Shown: piece by piece, positions 1 through 8,281 of the stretch
Layout of the letters: each line of letters starts with the position of its first letter
How positions within the stretch are numbered: the first letter of the stretch is position 1
From: Cryobacterium frigoriphilum
Lineage (GTDB): Bacteria; Actinomycetota; Actinomycetes; Actinomycetales; Microbacteriaceae
Direction of reading: 5' to 3'
Assembly (NCBI RefSeq): GCF_004403305.1
Contig: NZ_SOHE01000013.1
Span: 1-64,000, forward strand
DNA: 64,000 nt
Notes under the pieces: generated by a model
What the model was told of the DNA's origin: nothing
The model's database searches: none
The model's input: only the letters and a program-made list of their open reading frames with translations
Position numbers and translations under genes: made by a program

Positions 1-292
1 CGGGCCGGGTCTCCGGAGCGGGCAGCGGGGCCGGCGCGAAGGTCGACGCGGGCGCAGACGCGGGCGCGGGCGCGGCGGCGGGCGCCGCGGCGATGCTGGA
101 GGCCGAAGCGGTCGACGCGGGCGACTCCGATGCACCGTAGGTGTTCGACGCACCGGACGCACTCGGCGTGCTCGGCGTGCTCGATGCGCGCGGCGTGACC
201 GGCTGAATCACCTCGGTCAGCTGGCTGTCGGCCGCCCAGGACGGGGACTCACCGGGGATACGCATGGGGGTGGTGGGGGGATTCTCAGTCAT
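1..292 (-). CDS. N-terminal part of a Pro/Ala/Ser-rich protein, cut by window start
   Basis: An open frame on the minus strand starts with ATG at 292 and stays open for 97 codons to the window edge. A GGAG ribosome site lies about six bases before the ATG. The visible part begins MTENPPTTPMRIPGESPSW and then becomes an extended Ala/Pro/Ser-rich low-complexity stretch with no signal peptide and no membrane segment. Such tracts usually precede a folded or membrane domain, which would lie outside the window. Function cannot be assigned. The next gene upstream on the same strand is the HTH gene ending at 486. Confidence 0.6.
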   Translation of the reverse strand, partial: MTENPPTTPMRIPGESPSWAADSQLTEVIQPVTPRASSTPSTPSASGASNTYGASESPASTASASSIAAAPAAAPAPASAPASTFAPAPLPAPETRP

Positions 293-360
293 GTCTCGCT
301 CCGTCGTCCTCGAGGTGGTGAGGCAATCACCGTTGCGGGCGATCACCGTGGCAGAATTCT

Positions 361-426
361 GTGCTGGCCGTATCTGTGCTGGCCGTATCTGTGCTGGCCG
401 TATCTGTGCTGGCCGTATCTGTGCTG
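361..426. repeat. 15-bp tandem repeat, four copies plus partial
   Basis: The unit GTGCTGGCCGTATCT occurs four times head to tail (361-375, 376-390, 391-405, 406-420) with no mismatch, followed by a six-base partial copy. It lies in the gap between two minus-strand genes, upstream of the Pro/Ala-rich gene and about 60 bases past the stop of the HTH gene. Perfect copies suggest recent slippage. A role as repeated operator sites is possible but unsupported. Confidence 0.9.
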
Positions 427-485
427 CGAGCACATCCAGTGTGCACGCGCTGGGCCATTTTAGGCTGGCGAACTGTGGATCTGTC

Positions 486-950
486 TCAGGAAGGCGGGAA
501 CACGCGTTTGTACGTGCGCCCGTCCGGCAGGGTGACCTCGCGACTTTCAAGGGTTCCGCGGCTCACCTGCAGGTAGATCGCCGAGGCGGTGACGCCCAGC
601 CGAGCCGCCGCTTCGGCCACCGACAGGCCCGGCAGGTCGGTGGGCACCGAACTGGGCCGCGCGCTTCGCTTGCGTCCCGCGGCCAGGCGCGCGGCGATCT
701 CCGCATCGGTGCCGAGCCAGCGCCAGCGAGCCGCGGCGGCCTTGAGGCCGGCCGCCTCGGCGACGTCGTCCCAACCGGCACCGGCGGTGACCGCGGCCCG
801 CACGCTCGCGAGCGTGGCGGCATCCGTCTCGAGGGCGTTCTGCAGCGCGCGGATGCCCCGCAGCACCTCGAGCGGGTCGGCTCCCTCGTCGGCATTGAGC
901 GCGGCCAGGCGCTGCAGGGCGATTGCCGTATCGGGGTCGAGGTGGGTCAT
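486..950 (-). CDS. Small helix-turn-helix DNA-binding protein, coupled to the GntR regulator
   Basis: This is a 154-residue protein of unknown specific function. Two helix-turn-helix-like segments are visible: one near residues 58-80 (GWDDVAEAAGLKAAAARWRW) and a clearer one near 107-130 (LSVAEAAARLGVTASAIYLQ), joined by a basic linker. Its ATG overlaps the stop of the GntR gene as ATGA (947-950), so the two are probably translated together. By inference it is an accessory regulator or nucleoid-type protein made with the lactate regulator. Nothing shows its target. It is not a recognised named family. Confidence 0.75.
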   Translation of the reverse strand: MTHLDPDTAIALQRLAALNADEGADPLEVLRGIRALQNALETDAATLASVRAAVTAGAGWDDVAEAAGLKAAAARWRWLGTDAEIAARLAAGRKRSARPSSVPTDLPGLSVAEAAARLGVTASAIYLQVSRGTLESREVTLPDGRTYKRVFPPS

Positions 951-1651
951 GACCGAGCCAGCAGGTCGGTCGGCGCGTCGGCCTGCGGGCCCGGCTCGCC
1001 GCCGAGGGCCTTGATCAGGCGTTCGCGGGCCCGCCCCAGGTGGTCATCGAGCAGCGCGGCGGCCGCATCGCCCTCACCGGCCGCGATCAGCTCGAGAATG
1101 CGCTCATGCTCGGCGTAGATCAGGCCAGGCGCGAGCAGATTGAGCGACTGCACACGGTTCATACACAGGCGCACCTCGCTCATCAGCGATCGGTACATCT
1201 TGCTCATGCGATCGCTCCCGACCGCATCGATCAGACTCAGGTGAAAGCGGATGTCCGGCTCGATCAGATCGGTCGGCGTGCCCTCGGACAGGCGGCCGAT
1301 CTCGGCGTTGGCGGCCACGGCATCCGTCGGCACGAGCCGCGTGCGTGCCAGCCGCCTCAGAATTTCGCTCTCGAGGTAGGCCCTGGCATGGTAAATGTCG
1401 CTGACCGCGGCGGGGCCGAGGGCCGCGACCCTCGCGGTCTTGTGCAAACCACGCACGAGCAGGCCCTCGGCGACGAGTCGCTCAATCGCGGCCTTGACCG
1501 TGGGCCGCGCCACGTTGTACGCGGCGGCCATGTCGGTTTCGGTGAGCGGCGTGTCGGCGGTGAGCTCGCCGGAGAACATGCGCGCACGCAGGTCGGCGGC
1601 AATCGCGTCCACGATGGAGGTGGCCGTGACGGGGATGCTCTGGGGAGTCAT
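947..1651 (-). CDS. GntR family regulator with FCD domain, LldR-like
   Basis: The 234-residue protein has an N-terminal winged helix of the GntR type (about residues 10-75, with LTETDMAAAYNVARPTVKAAIERLVAEGLL-like recognition region) and a C-terminal all-helical FCD ligand domain (about 85-215, metal-binding His residues in the FHLSLID and EHERIL segments). It is divergent from a lactate permease/dehydrogenase operon, and a TTGT-N3-ACAA box fits the LldR/PdhR-type operator and overlaps the operon promoter. The likely role, by inference, is a lactate-responsive repressor. The downstream HTH gene overlaps its stop codon. Confidence 0.88.
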   Translation of the reverse strand: MTPQSIPVTATSIVDAIAADLRARMFSGELTADTPLTETDMAAAYNVARPTVKAAIERLVAEGLLVRGLHKTARVAALGPAAVSDIYHARAYLESEILRRLARTRLVPTDAVAANAEIGRLSEGTPTDLIEPDIRFHLSLIDAVGSDRMSKMYRSLMSEVRLCMNRVQSLNLLAPGLIYAEHERILELIAAGEGDAAAALLDDHLGRARERLIKALGGEPGPQADAPTDLLARS

Positions 1652-1687
1652 AATCTTCTATCTTGCCAGACCGGACTTCATGGTTGA

Positions 1688-1716
1688 TTGACTTACTTGT
1701 GAACTTGTTAGACAAT
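1688..1716 (+). promoter_or_regulatory. lldP promoter with LldR-type operator
   Basis: A -35 box TTGACT (1688-1693), a 17-base spacer and a -10 box GACAAT (1711-1716) form a good sigma-70-type promoter for the permease gene. The palindrome TTGTTAGACAA (1705-1715) overlaps the -10 box and matches the TNGTNNNACNA pattern known for LldR of Corynebacterium. Binding there would block RNA polymerase, so the GntR protein would act as a repressor. Confidence 0.7.
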
Positions 1717-1751
1717 ATTCAGGACGTCACGCTGGGTGGCGCGTTCTCAGT

Positions 1752-3494
1752 GTGGAGACCCTCATCGTTCAGCCCGTCACGGAACTCTTTCCGCAAGTCA
1801 CGGATCCCATCTTCGGGAATCTGGTCCTCTCGGCCGTCTGCGCCGCTCTCCCCCTCGTGCTGCTGTTCGTGCTGCTCGGCGTCTTCCGCGTCAAGGCGCA
1901 CAAGGCGGCCCTCGCGAGCCTGCTGCTGTCGATCGTGCTCGCCGTCGTCGGCTGGCAGATGCCGGTCGGCCAGGCACTCAGCGCCGCCGCGGCCGGCGCG
2001 TTCTACGGCCTGTTCCCGATTCTCTGGATCCTCGTCAACGCCCTGTGGATCTACAAGCTCACCGTGGCGACTCCGTGGTTCGAGGTGTTGGGCCGCACCA
2101 TCCGCTCGATCACCAACGACCTGCGCATTCTCTCAATCCTGATCGCGTTCTGCTTCGGCGCCCTGCTCGAGTCGCTCGCCGGCTTCGGCGCGCCGGTCGC
2201 GATCTCGGCCGCGATGCTGATGGCGGCCGGCATGAAGCCGCTGAAATCGGCCCTCGTGTCGCTGCTGGCCAACACCGCGCCGGTCGCATTCGGCGCAATG
2301 GCCGCCCCGATCATCGCCCTCAACGGCGTGACCGGCATCCCGGTGCAGGAGCTCTCGCAGATGGCCGGCCGCCAGACGCCGTTCATCGCCATTCTGGTCC
2401 CGCTTATTCTCGTGTTCATGGTCGACGGCAAGCGCGGCCTGAGGCAGACCTGGCCGGTCGCCCTGGTCGCCGGATTCGTCTTCGGCCTCTCCCAGTTCGT
2501 CACCGCGAACTTCTTCGCGGTCGAGCTCACCGACGTCGTCGCGGCCGTCGCGACCGTTACCGCCGTGTTGATCATGCTGAAGTTCTGGCAGCCGCGCGAA
2601 ATCATCGGCGTGACGGATGTCGATTCCGGCAATGCCGTATCGGCCGGCGGCGACTCCGCCCCCGTTCTCGCCGGCCGCGCCGGTACCGTTCCGGTCGCCC
2701 CGGCGCCCGAGACGGGCACGACCGCCGTGCTCGAGAAGACCACGCGCCCGCCGGCGGGACAGGTCTTCATGTCTGTCGCGCCGTACCTGATCATCATGAC
2801 CATCTTCTCGATCGCGCAGATTCCCGCGATCAAGACCTGGCTCAGTGCGATCGGCAGCGTCACCTTCCCGTGGCCCGGCCTCGACGTCGTCAACGCCGCG
2901 GGTGACCCGGTTCCCGCGCAGACCTTCAAGCTCGACCACATCAAGGCCACCGGAACCCTGCTGATGCTCTCCGGCATCGTCACCATGGCGCTCTACCGGA
3001 TGTCGATTCGCCAGGGCCTCGCCACTTACTGGCAGACCCTCGTGCAGCTGCGCTGGACGATCGTGACCGTTACCGCGGTGCTGAGCCTCTCGTTCGTCAT
3101 GAACCTCTCTGGCCAGACCAACTCGCTCGGTGTCGCCCTCGCCACGACCGGCGTGTTCTTCGCGGTGCTCTCCCCCGTCATCGGCTGGCTCGGCGTCGCC
3201 CTGACCGGCTCCGACACCTCGTCGAACTCACTGTTCGGCCAGTTGCAGGTCTCCGCGGCGACCGAGACCGGCCTGTCGCCAACGCTGATGGCCGCCGCGA
3301 ACTCCTCCGCCGGCGTGCTCGGCAAGATGCTCAGCGTGCAGAACCTCGCCGTGGCCGCCGCCGCGGTCGGCATGGCCGGCGAGGAGAGCACCCTGTTCCG
3401 CAAGCTGATCGGCTGGAGCCTGAGCCTGCTGCTGCTGATCACCGTGCTGATCGTGCTGCAGTCCACCCCCGTGCTCGGCTGGATGGTTCCGTAA
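1752..3494 (+). CDS. lldP: L-lactate permease (LctP/LldP family)
   Basis: The protein has 580 residues, close to the usual 550-600 of lactate permeases, with about a dozen hydrophobic segments. The family signature LLESLAGFGAPVAIS is near residues 138-152, and the NSLFGQLQ and SSAGVLGKM type segments lie in the C-terminal half. It is a proton-coupled lactate/glycolate uptake carrier in the cytoplasmic membrane. The start is GTG at 1752; no other start codon exists upstream in the frame before a stop, and the ribosome site is weak. Its stop overlaps the next gene as TAATG, so permease and dehydrogenase are one operon. Confidence 0.93.
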   Translation: METLIVQPVTELFPQVTDPIFGNLVLSAVCAALPLVLLFVLLGVFRVKAHKAALASLLLSIVLAVVGWQMPVGQALSAAAAGAFYGLFPILWILVNALWIYKLTVATPWFEVLGRTIRSITNDLRILSILIAFCFGALLESLAGFGAPVAISAAMLMAAGMKPLKSALVSLLANTAPVAFGAMAAPIIALNGVTGIPVQELSQMAGRQTPFIAILVPLILVFMVDGKRGLRQTWPVALVAGFVFGLSQFVTANFFAVELTDVVAAVATVTAVLIMLKFWQPREIIGVTDVDSGNAVSAGGDSAPVLAGRAGTVPVAPAPETGTTAVLEKTTRPPAGQVFMSVAPYLIIMTIFSIAQIPAIKTWLSAIGSVTFPWPGLDVVNAAGDPVPAQTFKLDHIKATGTLLMLSGIVTMALYRMSIRQGLATYWQTLVQLRWTIVTVTAVLSLSFVMNLSGQTNSLGVALATTGVFFAVLSPVIGWLGVALTGSDTSSNSLFGQLQVSAATETGLSPTLMAAANSSAGVLGKMLSVQNLAVAAAAVGMAGEESTLFRKLIGWSLSLLLLITVLIVLQSTPVLGWMVP

Positions 3495-6370
3495 TGCCGA
3501 TTGGGTCGGACAGCGCCGACACCCTGACGCGGCGCACAGCTACGACCGAACCGGGCGCGGCATCCGCTGCCCTGCTCGACTCGCTGCGCACCGCCGTCGC
3601 CGACCCGACCCGCGTCAAGACCCGGGCCATCGACCGGCACGCCAACGCGCACGACGCCTCGCACTTTCTGCTGATCCCGCAGGCGGTCGTCGTGGCGCAG
3701 GATGCCGGCGAGGTCGGCCGGCTGCTGCGTGCGAGCGCCGCTCAGGGTGTCGCCCTCACCTTTCGCTCCGGCGGCACCAGCCTCAGCGGCCAGGCCCTCA
3801 CCGACGGAGTTCTCGTCGACGTGCGCCGCAACTTCACGAAGATCGAGGTGCTCGACGGCGGCGCCCGGGTGCGCGTGCAGCCCGGCGTCACCGTGCGCGC
3901 CCTCAACAACCGGCTCGCCCGCTACGGCCGCAAGTTCGGGCCCGACCCGGCGAGCGAATCCGCCTGCACCATCGGCGGCGTCATCGCGAACAATTCTTCG
4001 GGCATGGCCTGCGGCACGACCGACAACACCTACCGCACCCTCGAATCGCTCACGCTGGTGCTGCCGAGCGGCACCGTGATCGACACCGGTGAAGCGGATG
4101 CCGATGCCCGGCTGCGCGCGCTCGAACCGGCCCTGCATGAGGGCCTGCTGCGCCTGGCGCGGCGGGTACGCGGCAATCCGGCATCCGTCGCGACCATCGA
4201 GCGCCAGTTCGCGATGAAGAACACCATGGGCTACGGCGTGAATTCGCTTCTCGACTACGACCGGCCGGTCGACATTCTCGCGCACCTGATCGTGGGCAGC
4301 GAGGGCACTCTGTGCTTCGTCGCCGAGGCCGTGTTCCGCACCATCCCCAAGCTCGCCCACGTCACCACGAGCCTGCTGGTCTTCGACGACCTCGAGGCGG
4401 CCAACGCGGCGCTGCCGGCGCTCGTCGAGACGGGCGCCGCGACCCTCGAGCTGATGGACGCGCTCTCGCTCAAGGTCGGGCAGAGCCTGCCCGACGCGCC
4501 GCCGATCATTCGCGACCTCGCCGTCGTCGATCACGCCACCCTGCTGGTGGAATACCACGCCGACAGCGCCGAACGCCTCGCCGAACTGCAGGGCACCGGC
4601 GTGACACTCGCCGCCGGTCTCGGCCTGTCGAGTCCGGCCGAGTTCAGCAGCGACGCCGCGGCGCGCGCGCAGATGTGGCACCTGCGCAAGGGCCTCTACG
4701 CGGCCGTCGCCGGCGCCCGCCCGCAGGGCACGACCGCGCTGCTCGAAGACGTCGTGGTGCCCGTTCCGGCCCTCGGCCGCACCTGCATCGAGCTGATCTC
4801 GCTCTTTGACCGGTACCAGTACCGGGACAGCGTGATCTTCGGGCATGCCAAAGACGGCAACATCCACTTCATGCTCACCGACGGCTTCGCCGGCACCGAG
4901 TCCCTCGACCGCTACCGGGACTTCACCGAGGACATGGTCGAGCTCGTGCTCGGCGAGGGCGGCTCGCTCAAGGCCGAACACGGCACCGGGCGGGTGATGG
5001 CGCCCTACGTGCGCCGCCAATACGGCGACGAGCTCTATGACGTGATGCGCCAGATCAAGCTGCTGTGCGACCCGGCCGGCCTGCTCAACCCCGGCGTGCT
5101 CATGAACGACGACGCCGAGGTGCATTTACGCGACATCAAGTCCACGCCCGCCGTGGCCGAAGAAGTCGACCGTTGTGTCTCGTGCGGCTACTGCGAACCG
5201 GTCTGCCCGAGCCGGGAGATCACCCTGACCCCGCGGCAGCGCATCGTCACCCTGCGCGCGATCGAACAGGCCCGCCTGGACGGCGACACGGCCCTGGTCG
5301 CCGAGCTCACCAAGGATTACGACTACAACGCCGTGCAGACCTGCGCCGTCGACGGCATGTGCCAGACGGCCTGCCCGGTGCAGATCGACACCGGCCTGCT
5401 CGTGAAGAGCCTGCGCAAGAAAGACGCCGGCCCGGTCGCGAACGCGGTCTGGAACGTCGCCGCGAAGAACTGGAGCACCGTCACGCGCGGCGCCGGCCTC
5501 GCCCTCACCGTGGTGCAGAAGGTCCCGACGCCCGTCGTGCACGCGCCCAACGTGCTCGCCCGCGCGGTGCTCGGCACCGACACGGTTCCCCTCTACTCGG
5601 GCGAACTGCCGGCGGGAGGCGTGTCCCGCACCCGGCCGGCGCCGGTGGGGGCGGCATCCGTCGTCTACTTCCCGGCCTGCGTGAGCACCATGTTCGGGGC
5701 GGCGGACAAGGCGACGCCGGGTGTGCAGATCAGCTTTGAGGAACTCTGCGCGCGCGCCGGCATCACGCTGCTCGTGCCGCCGGCCATCGACAGCCTCTGC
5801 TGCGGCACGCCGTGGGCGTCCAAGGGCATGGCGACCGGCCAGGCGTCGATGCGAGCCCGCACCCTCGCGGCCCTGCACGAGGCGACGGATGGCGGCCGGC
5901 TCACGATCATCTGCGACGCCTCCTCGTGCACCGAGGGACTGCGGCAGAGCATCGAGAGCGACCAGAGCGACGTGCGGCTGCGGGTGATGGATGCCGTCGA
6001 ATTCGCCGCGACGCAGATTCTGCCTTCGCTCCCCCAATACACGAAGCTTCCCTCGCTCGCCCTGCACCCGACGTGCTCGTCGACCCGCATGGGCATCAAC
6101 TCCTCGCTCGACAGCGTCGCGGCCGCGGTGGCCGACCGCGTCGACGTGCCCGAGAACTGGGGCTGCTGCGGCTTCGCCGGCGACCGCGGCATGCTGCATC
6201 CTGAGCTCACCGAGTCGGCGACGCGCGTGCAGGCCGCCGAAGTCGAGGCGTTCGGGGCATCCGCTCACGCCTCGTGCAACCGCACCTGCGAGCTCGGCAT
6301 GACCCGGGCCACCGAGGAGCCGTACCGGCACGTGCTCGAGCTGCTCGCCGACGTGACGCGGCCCGCGTAG
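3494..6370 (+). CDS. FAD-binding and Fe-S D-lactate dehydrogenase-type oxidase
   Basis: This 958-residue protein has four parts. An FAD-binding type 4 domain (about 60-220, containing FRSGGTSLSGQ) is followed by an FAD-oxidase C-terminal domain (about 240-530). Two ferredoxin-like cysteine clusters follow, CVSCGYCEPVCP from about C561 and CAVDGMCQTACP near 617. Two CCG cysteine-rich repeats lie near 768 and 890 (CCGTPW, CCGFAG). This layout is that of quinone-linked D-lactate dehydrogenases of the Dld-II type, which feed electrons to the respiratory chain. Position after a lactate permease and under an LldR-like regulator supports lactate. Glycolate or another 2-hydroxy acid remains possible. 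Confidence 0.88.
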   Translation: MPIGSDSADTLTRRTATTEPGAASAALLDSLRTAVADPTRVKTRAIDRHANAHDASHFLLIPQAVVVAQDAGEVGRLLRASAAQGVALTFRSGGTSLSGQALTDGVLVDVRRNFTKIEVLDGGARVRVQPGVTVRALNNRLARYGRKFGPDPASESACTIGGVIANNSSGMACGTTDNTYRTLESLTLVLPSGTVIDTGEADADARLRALEPALHEGLLRLARRVRGNPASVATIERQFAMKNTMGYGVNSLLDYDRPVDILAHLIVGSEGTLCFVAEAVFRTIPKLAHVTTSLLVFDDLEAANAALPALVETGAATLELMDALSLKVGQSLPDAPPIIRDLAVVDHATLLVEYHADSAERLAELQGTGVTLAAGLGLSSPAEFSSDAAARAQMWHLRKGLYAAVAGARPQGTTALLEDVVVPVPALGRTCIELISLFDRYQYRDSVIFGHAKDGNIHFMLTDGFAGTESLDRYRDFTEDMVELVLGEGGSLKAEHGTGRVMAPYVRRQYGDELYDVMRQIKLLCDPAGLLNPGVLMNDDAEVHLRDIKSTPAVAEEVDRCVSCGYCEPVCPSREITLTPRQRIVTLRAIEQARLDGDTALVAELTKDYDYNAVQTCAVDGMCQTACPVQIDTGLLVKSLRKKDAGPVANAVWNVAAKNWSTVTRGAGLALTVVQKVPTPVVHAPNVLARAVLGTDTVPLYSGELPAGGVSRTRPAPVGAASVVYFPACVSTMFGAADKATPGVQISFEELCARAGITLLVPPAIDSLCCGTPWASKGMATGQASMRARTLAALHEATDGGRLTIICDASSCTEGLRQSIESDQSDVRLRVMDAVEFAATQILPSLPQYTKLPSLALHPTCSSTRMGINSSLDSVAAAVADRVDVPENWGCCGFAGDRGMLHPELTESATRVQAAEVEAFGASAHASCNRTCELGMTRATEEPYRHVLELLADVTRPA

Positions 6371-6382
6371 GCGAGCTGCCGG

Positions 6383-6817
6383 TTAGTCGCGTCGGCGAGC
6401 GCGCCAGGCCGCCCAGGCGCCGGTCGACCAAAGCGCCCAGAGCACGAGCAACGGCTGGAACAGCAGCCGGATGCCGCGGGACAGCTGCGAATCAAGGCCG
6501 AAGGAGTCCGTTTCGGTCACGAACTGCGACACGTTGCCGGGAAAGATCGCCACGAAGAACGCGGCCACGAGCCAGCCGACCGGCACCCGATATCGCCACA
6601 GCACGAGCAGGGCGAGGCCGAGCACGATCTCCACGATGCCCGAAGCGACGACGACAAAATCTCCCGGCAGCGGCAACCATTCTGGAACCTGGGCCAGAAA
6701 AGCCGTGCGGTTGACGGTGAGGTGGCTGACGCCGGCCGTCAGCAGGAACGCGCCCAGCAGCATCCGCCCGAGGTGTTGGACAACGGATGCCCGGCGCGGC
6801 CGAGTCTTGGATTGCAT
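6383..6817 (-). CDS. DoxX-like family membrane protein
   Basis: This 144-residue protein has four predicted membrane helices. The first two contain LLGAFLLTAGVSHLT and VASGIVEIVLGLALL, the arrangement seen in DoxX-like proteins, and a conserved Trp-Leu-Pro loop (VPEWLPLPGDF) lies between them. The family is poorly defined biochemically and has been linked to redox or respiratory functions. It is convergent with the lactate dehydrogenase gene, with only 12 bases between the stops. The start ATG at 6817 is followed by a basic N-terminus typical of an inside-facing end. Confidence 0.8.
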   Translation of the reverse strand: MQSKTRPRRASVVQHLGRMLLGAFLLTAGVSHLTVNRTAFLAQVPEWLPLPGDFVVVASGIVEIVLGLALLVLWRYRVPVGWLVAAFFVAIFPGNVSQFVTETDSFGLDSQLSRGIRLLFQPLLVLWALWSTGAWAAWRARRRD

Positions 6818-6849
6818 TTCCTCACTCTATGTCTTCGCCCTGGCGAGAT

Positions 6850-6991
6850 AGACAAGGTAGATTGTCGGCCTGCGAATGGGGAGTAACCCGGGGCGGCTGC
6901 GGCAGGCCGACGCCCTGCTGAGGCGCGTCGTCGTCGGACTGCCCGAGAGCGCCACCTACACGGGCGTCTCAGACCTGCCCTGATCTACCTA
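6850..6991 (+). promoter_or_regulatory. Possible orphan yybP-ykoY (manganese) riboswitch-like element
   Basis: Reading the plus strand, ATGGGGAGTAACC (from 6876), GTCGTCGTCGG (from about 6927) and CTCAGACCT (from about 6968) resemble the order of conserved blocks GGGGAGUA, GUCGUC and AGACCU in the yybP-ykoY Mn2+ riboswitch. AGGTAGAT (6855-6862) and ATCTACCT (6983-6990) would close it with an 8-bp stem, although pairing next to GGGGAGTA is poor. No plus-strand gene follows before 7358, so it would be orphaned. The same bases also encode a 35-residue reading frame starting at 6876. Read by eye only, without a covariance model. Confidence 0.3.
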
Positions 6992-7230
6992 CTCTGGGTC
7001 GAGTCGCCTGCCTTGGTGAACACGCGAATTCCCTGAAACGCCCACATGACGGCGACGACGAGCAGCACGATGCTGGTGATGTAGTCGAACCACTCCGTCG
7101 GCCAGCCCATGAGCAGCACGACAACGACGAGCAGCGCGATCGCTCCGGCGATCTTGAGCGCGCCGGCACGTTTCGAGCGGATGCCTGACTCGGCGGTTTC
7201 AGCGCCGGTCGGGTTTTCAGTAGTTTCCAT
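6985..7230 (-). CDS. Small two-helix membrane protein
   Basis: This 81-residue hypothetical protein has a polar N-terminus of about 25 residues and two hydrophobic segments (about 27-42 and 48-68) separated by a short GWPTEWFDY loop. No family is recognised. There is no Shine-Dalgarno sequence. A TAGTAT -10 box (7237-7242) lies six bases before the ATG, so the mRNA is probably leaderless and the ATG at 7230 is the transcription start. Confidence 0.7.
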   Translation of the reverse strand: METTENPTGAETAESGIRSKRAGALKIAGAIALLVVVVLLMGWPTEWFDYITSIVLLVVAVMWAFQGIRVFTKAGDSTQSR

Positions 7231-7236
7231 GTAGCA

Positions 7237-7242
7237 ATACTA
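7237..7242 (-). promoter_or_regulatory. -10 box TAGTAT of a leaderless transcript
   Basis: On the minus strand TAGTAT sits six bases before the ATG of the small membrane protein gene at 7230. In actinobacteria a TANNNT box at this distance usually places the transcription start on the start codon itself. No convincing -35 box was identified. Confidence 0.4.
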
Positions 7243-7357
7243 TGGTGAGCCCCCGCGGTCTCCCGGCAGCGAGTCAGTCCACGCCGCTGCCGTATTCTCG
7301 GTCTGTCATACTCCGCGGGACACACCTGACGCGCCCGAATCGAAGCGATTGGACCCC

Positions 7358-8281
7358 ATGAACACCCAGCTCGTCGTAGGAGCCGGCCTGATCGGCCGTC
7401 CGCTCGCCGAACGCCTCGCCGCGCGCGGCGATACGGTGACCATCGCGACCCGCTCGGGCTCTGCCGCGCAGGGGGCCGCCACGCTCGTGCTGGATGCGAG
7501 TGATCCGGCCGCCTTCACGCGCGCCGCAACGGATGTCTCCACCATCTTTCTCTGCACGAATCCGCCGTACACCGACTGGGCCAGGCAGTGGCCGCCCATC
7601 ATTGACGCGGCGATCGCCGCAGCCTCCGCTACCGGCGCCCGGATCGTGGTGATGGGCAACCTCTACCCGTACGGGTCACCGACCGGTCCCATGACGGAGC
7701 ACTCACCCGAGACGACGACCGAATCCAAGGGACTCATTCGCCGGGCCGCATGGGCTCAGGTGCGCGCCGCGCATGACGCCGGCCGTATCCAGGCCGTCGA
7801 AGTGCGCGCCAGCGACTATTTCGGGCCGGGAGCCACCGGAACCGCCCATCTCGGCGAGTCATTTTTCACCGCGGTGCTGCGCTCGAAGACGGCTCGCGGG
7901 GTCGGTACACCGCGGCTCGTGCACAGCTGGAGCTACCTGCCCGACATCGTGACGACCCTCATCGCCGCCGCTGACCACACGGGCGACTGGGGTCGAATCT
8001 GGCATGTTCCGAGCGCAACCGTCAGCCGCACCGACATCGTGGGGCAACTCAATGCACACTATGGCAGCCACGGTAAGGTCGCCGGTTATCCGCAGCTGAT
8101 GTTGCGCTCGCTCGGTGTAGTCAACCCGATGATGCACGAAGTGTGGGCTTCCAGTTACCAGTTCGTGGTGCCGTACATCATCGATTCGACCGAGACCGAG
8201 CGTGAACTCGCTGTCGTCGCCACGCCGTGGAACGAAGCACTTCTCGCCACGGCCGAAAGTTACCGCGGCACAATCAGCTGA
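7358..8281 (+). CDS. NAD(P)-dependent epimerase/dehydratase (atypical SDR)
   Basis: The protein has about 307 residues with an N-terminal Rossmann motif VVGAGLIGRPLAERLA (an altered GxGxxG) and the SDR core through about residue 180. The usual YxxxK is not obvious, so the protein belongs with atypical SDRs that may bind NAD(P) without classical catalysis. ATG at 7358 is preferred over TTG three codons earlier because the glycine-rich motif then starts at the usual distance. Its stop overlaps the stop of the convergent SRPBCC gene by eight bases. Substrate unknown. Confidence 0.8.
   Translation: MNTQLVVGAGLIGRPLAERLAARGDTVTIATRSGSAAQGAATLVLDASDPAAFTRAATDVSTIFLCTNPPYTDWARQWPPIIDAAIAAASATGARIVVMGNLYPYGSPTGPMTEHSPETTTESKGLIRRAAWAQVRAAHDAGRIQAVEVRASDYFGPGATGTAHLGESFFTAVLRSKTARGVGTPRLVHSWSYLPDIVTTLIAAADHTGDWGRIWHVPSATVSRTDIVGQLNAHYGSHGKVAGYPQLMLRSLGVVNPMMHEVWASSYQFVVPYIIDSTETERELAVVATPWNEALLATAESYRGTIS

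Noticed and set aside
264-1118. Plus-strand frame with repeated GRICA residues
   Set aside because: The peptide repeat is only the translation of the 15-bp DNA array, and the frame then runs antisense to the HTH and GntR genes.
3026-5125. Long open frame (699 codons) on the minus strand opposite lldP and the dehydrogenase
   Set aside because: It is the antisense of clear protein families, has Arg/Gly/Ala-rich shadow composition, and has no domain or ribosome site. Such frames are common in GC-rich DNA.
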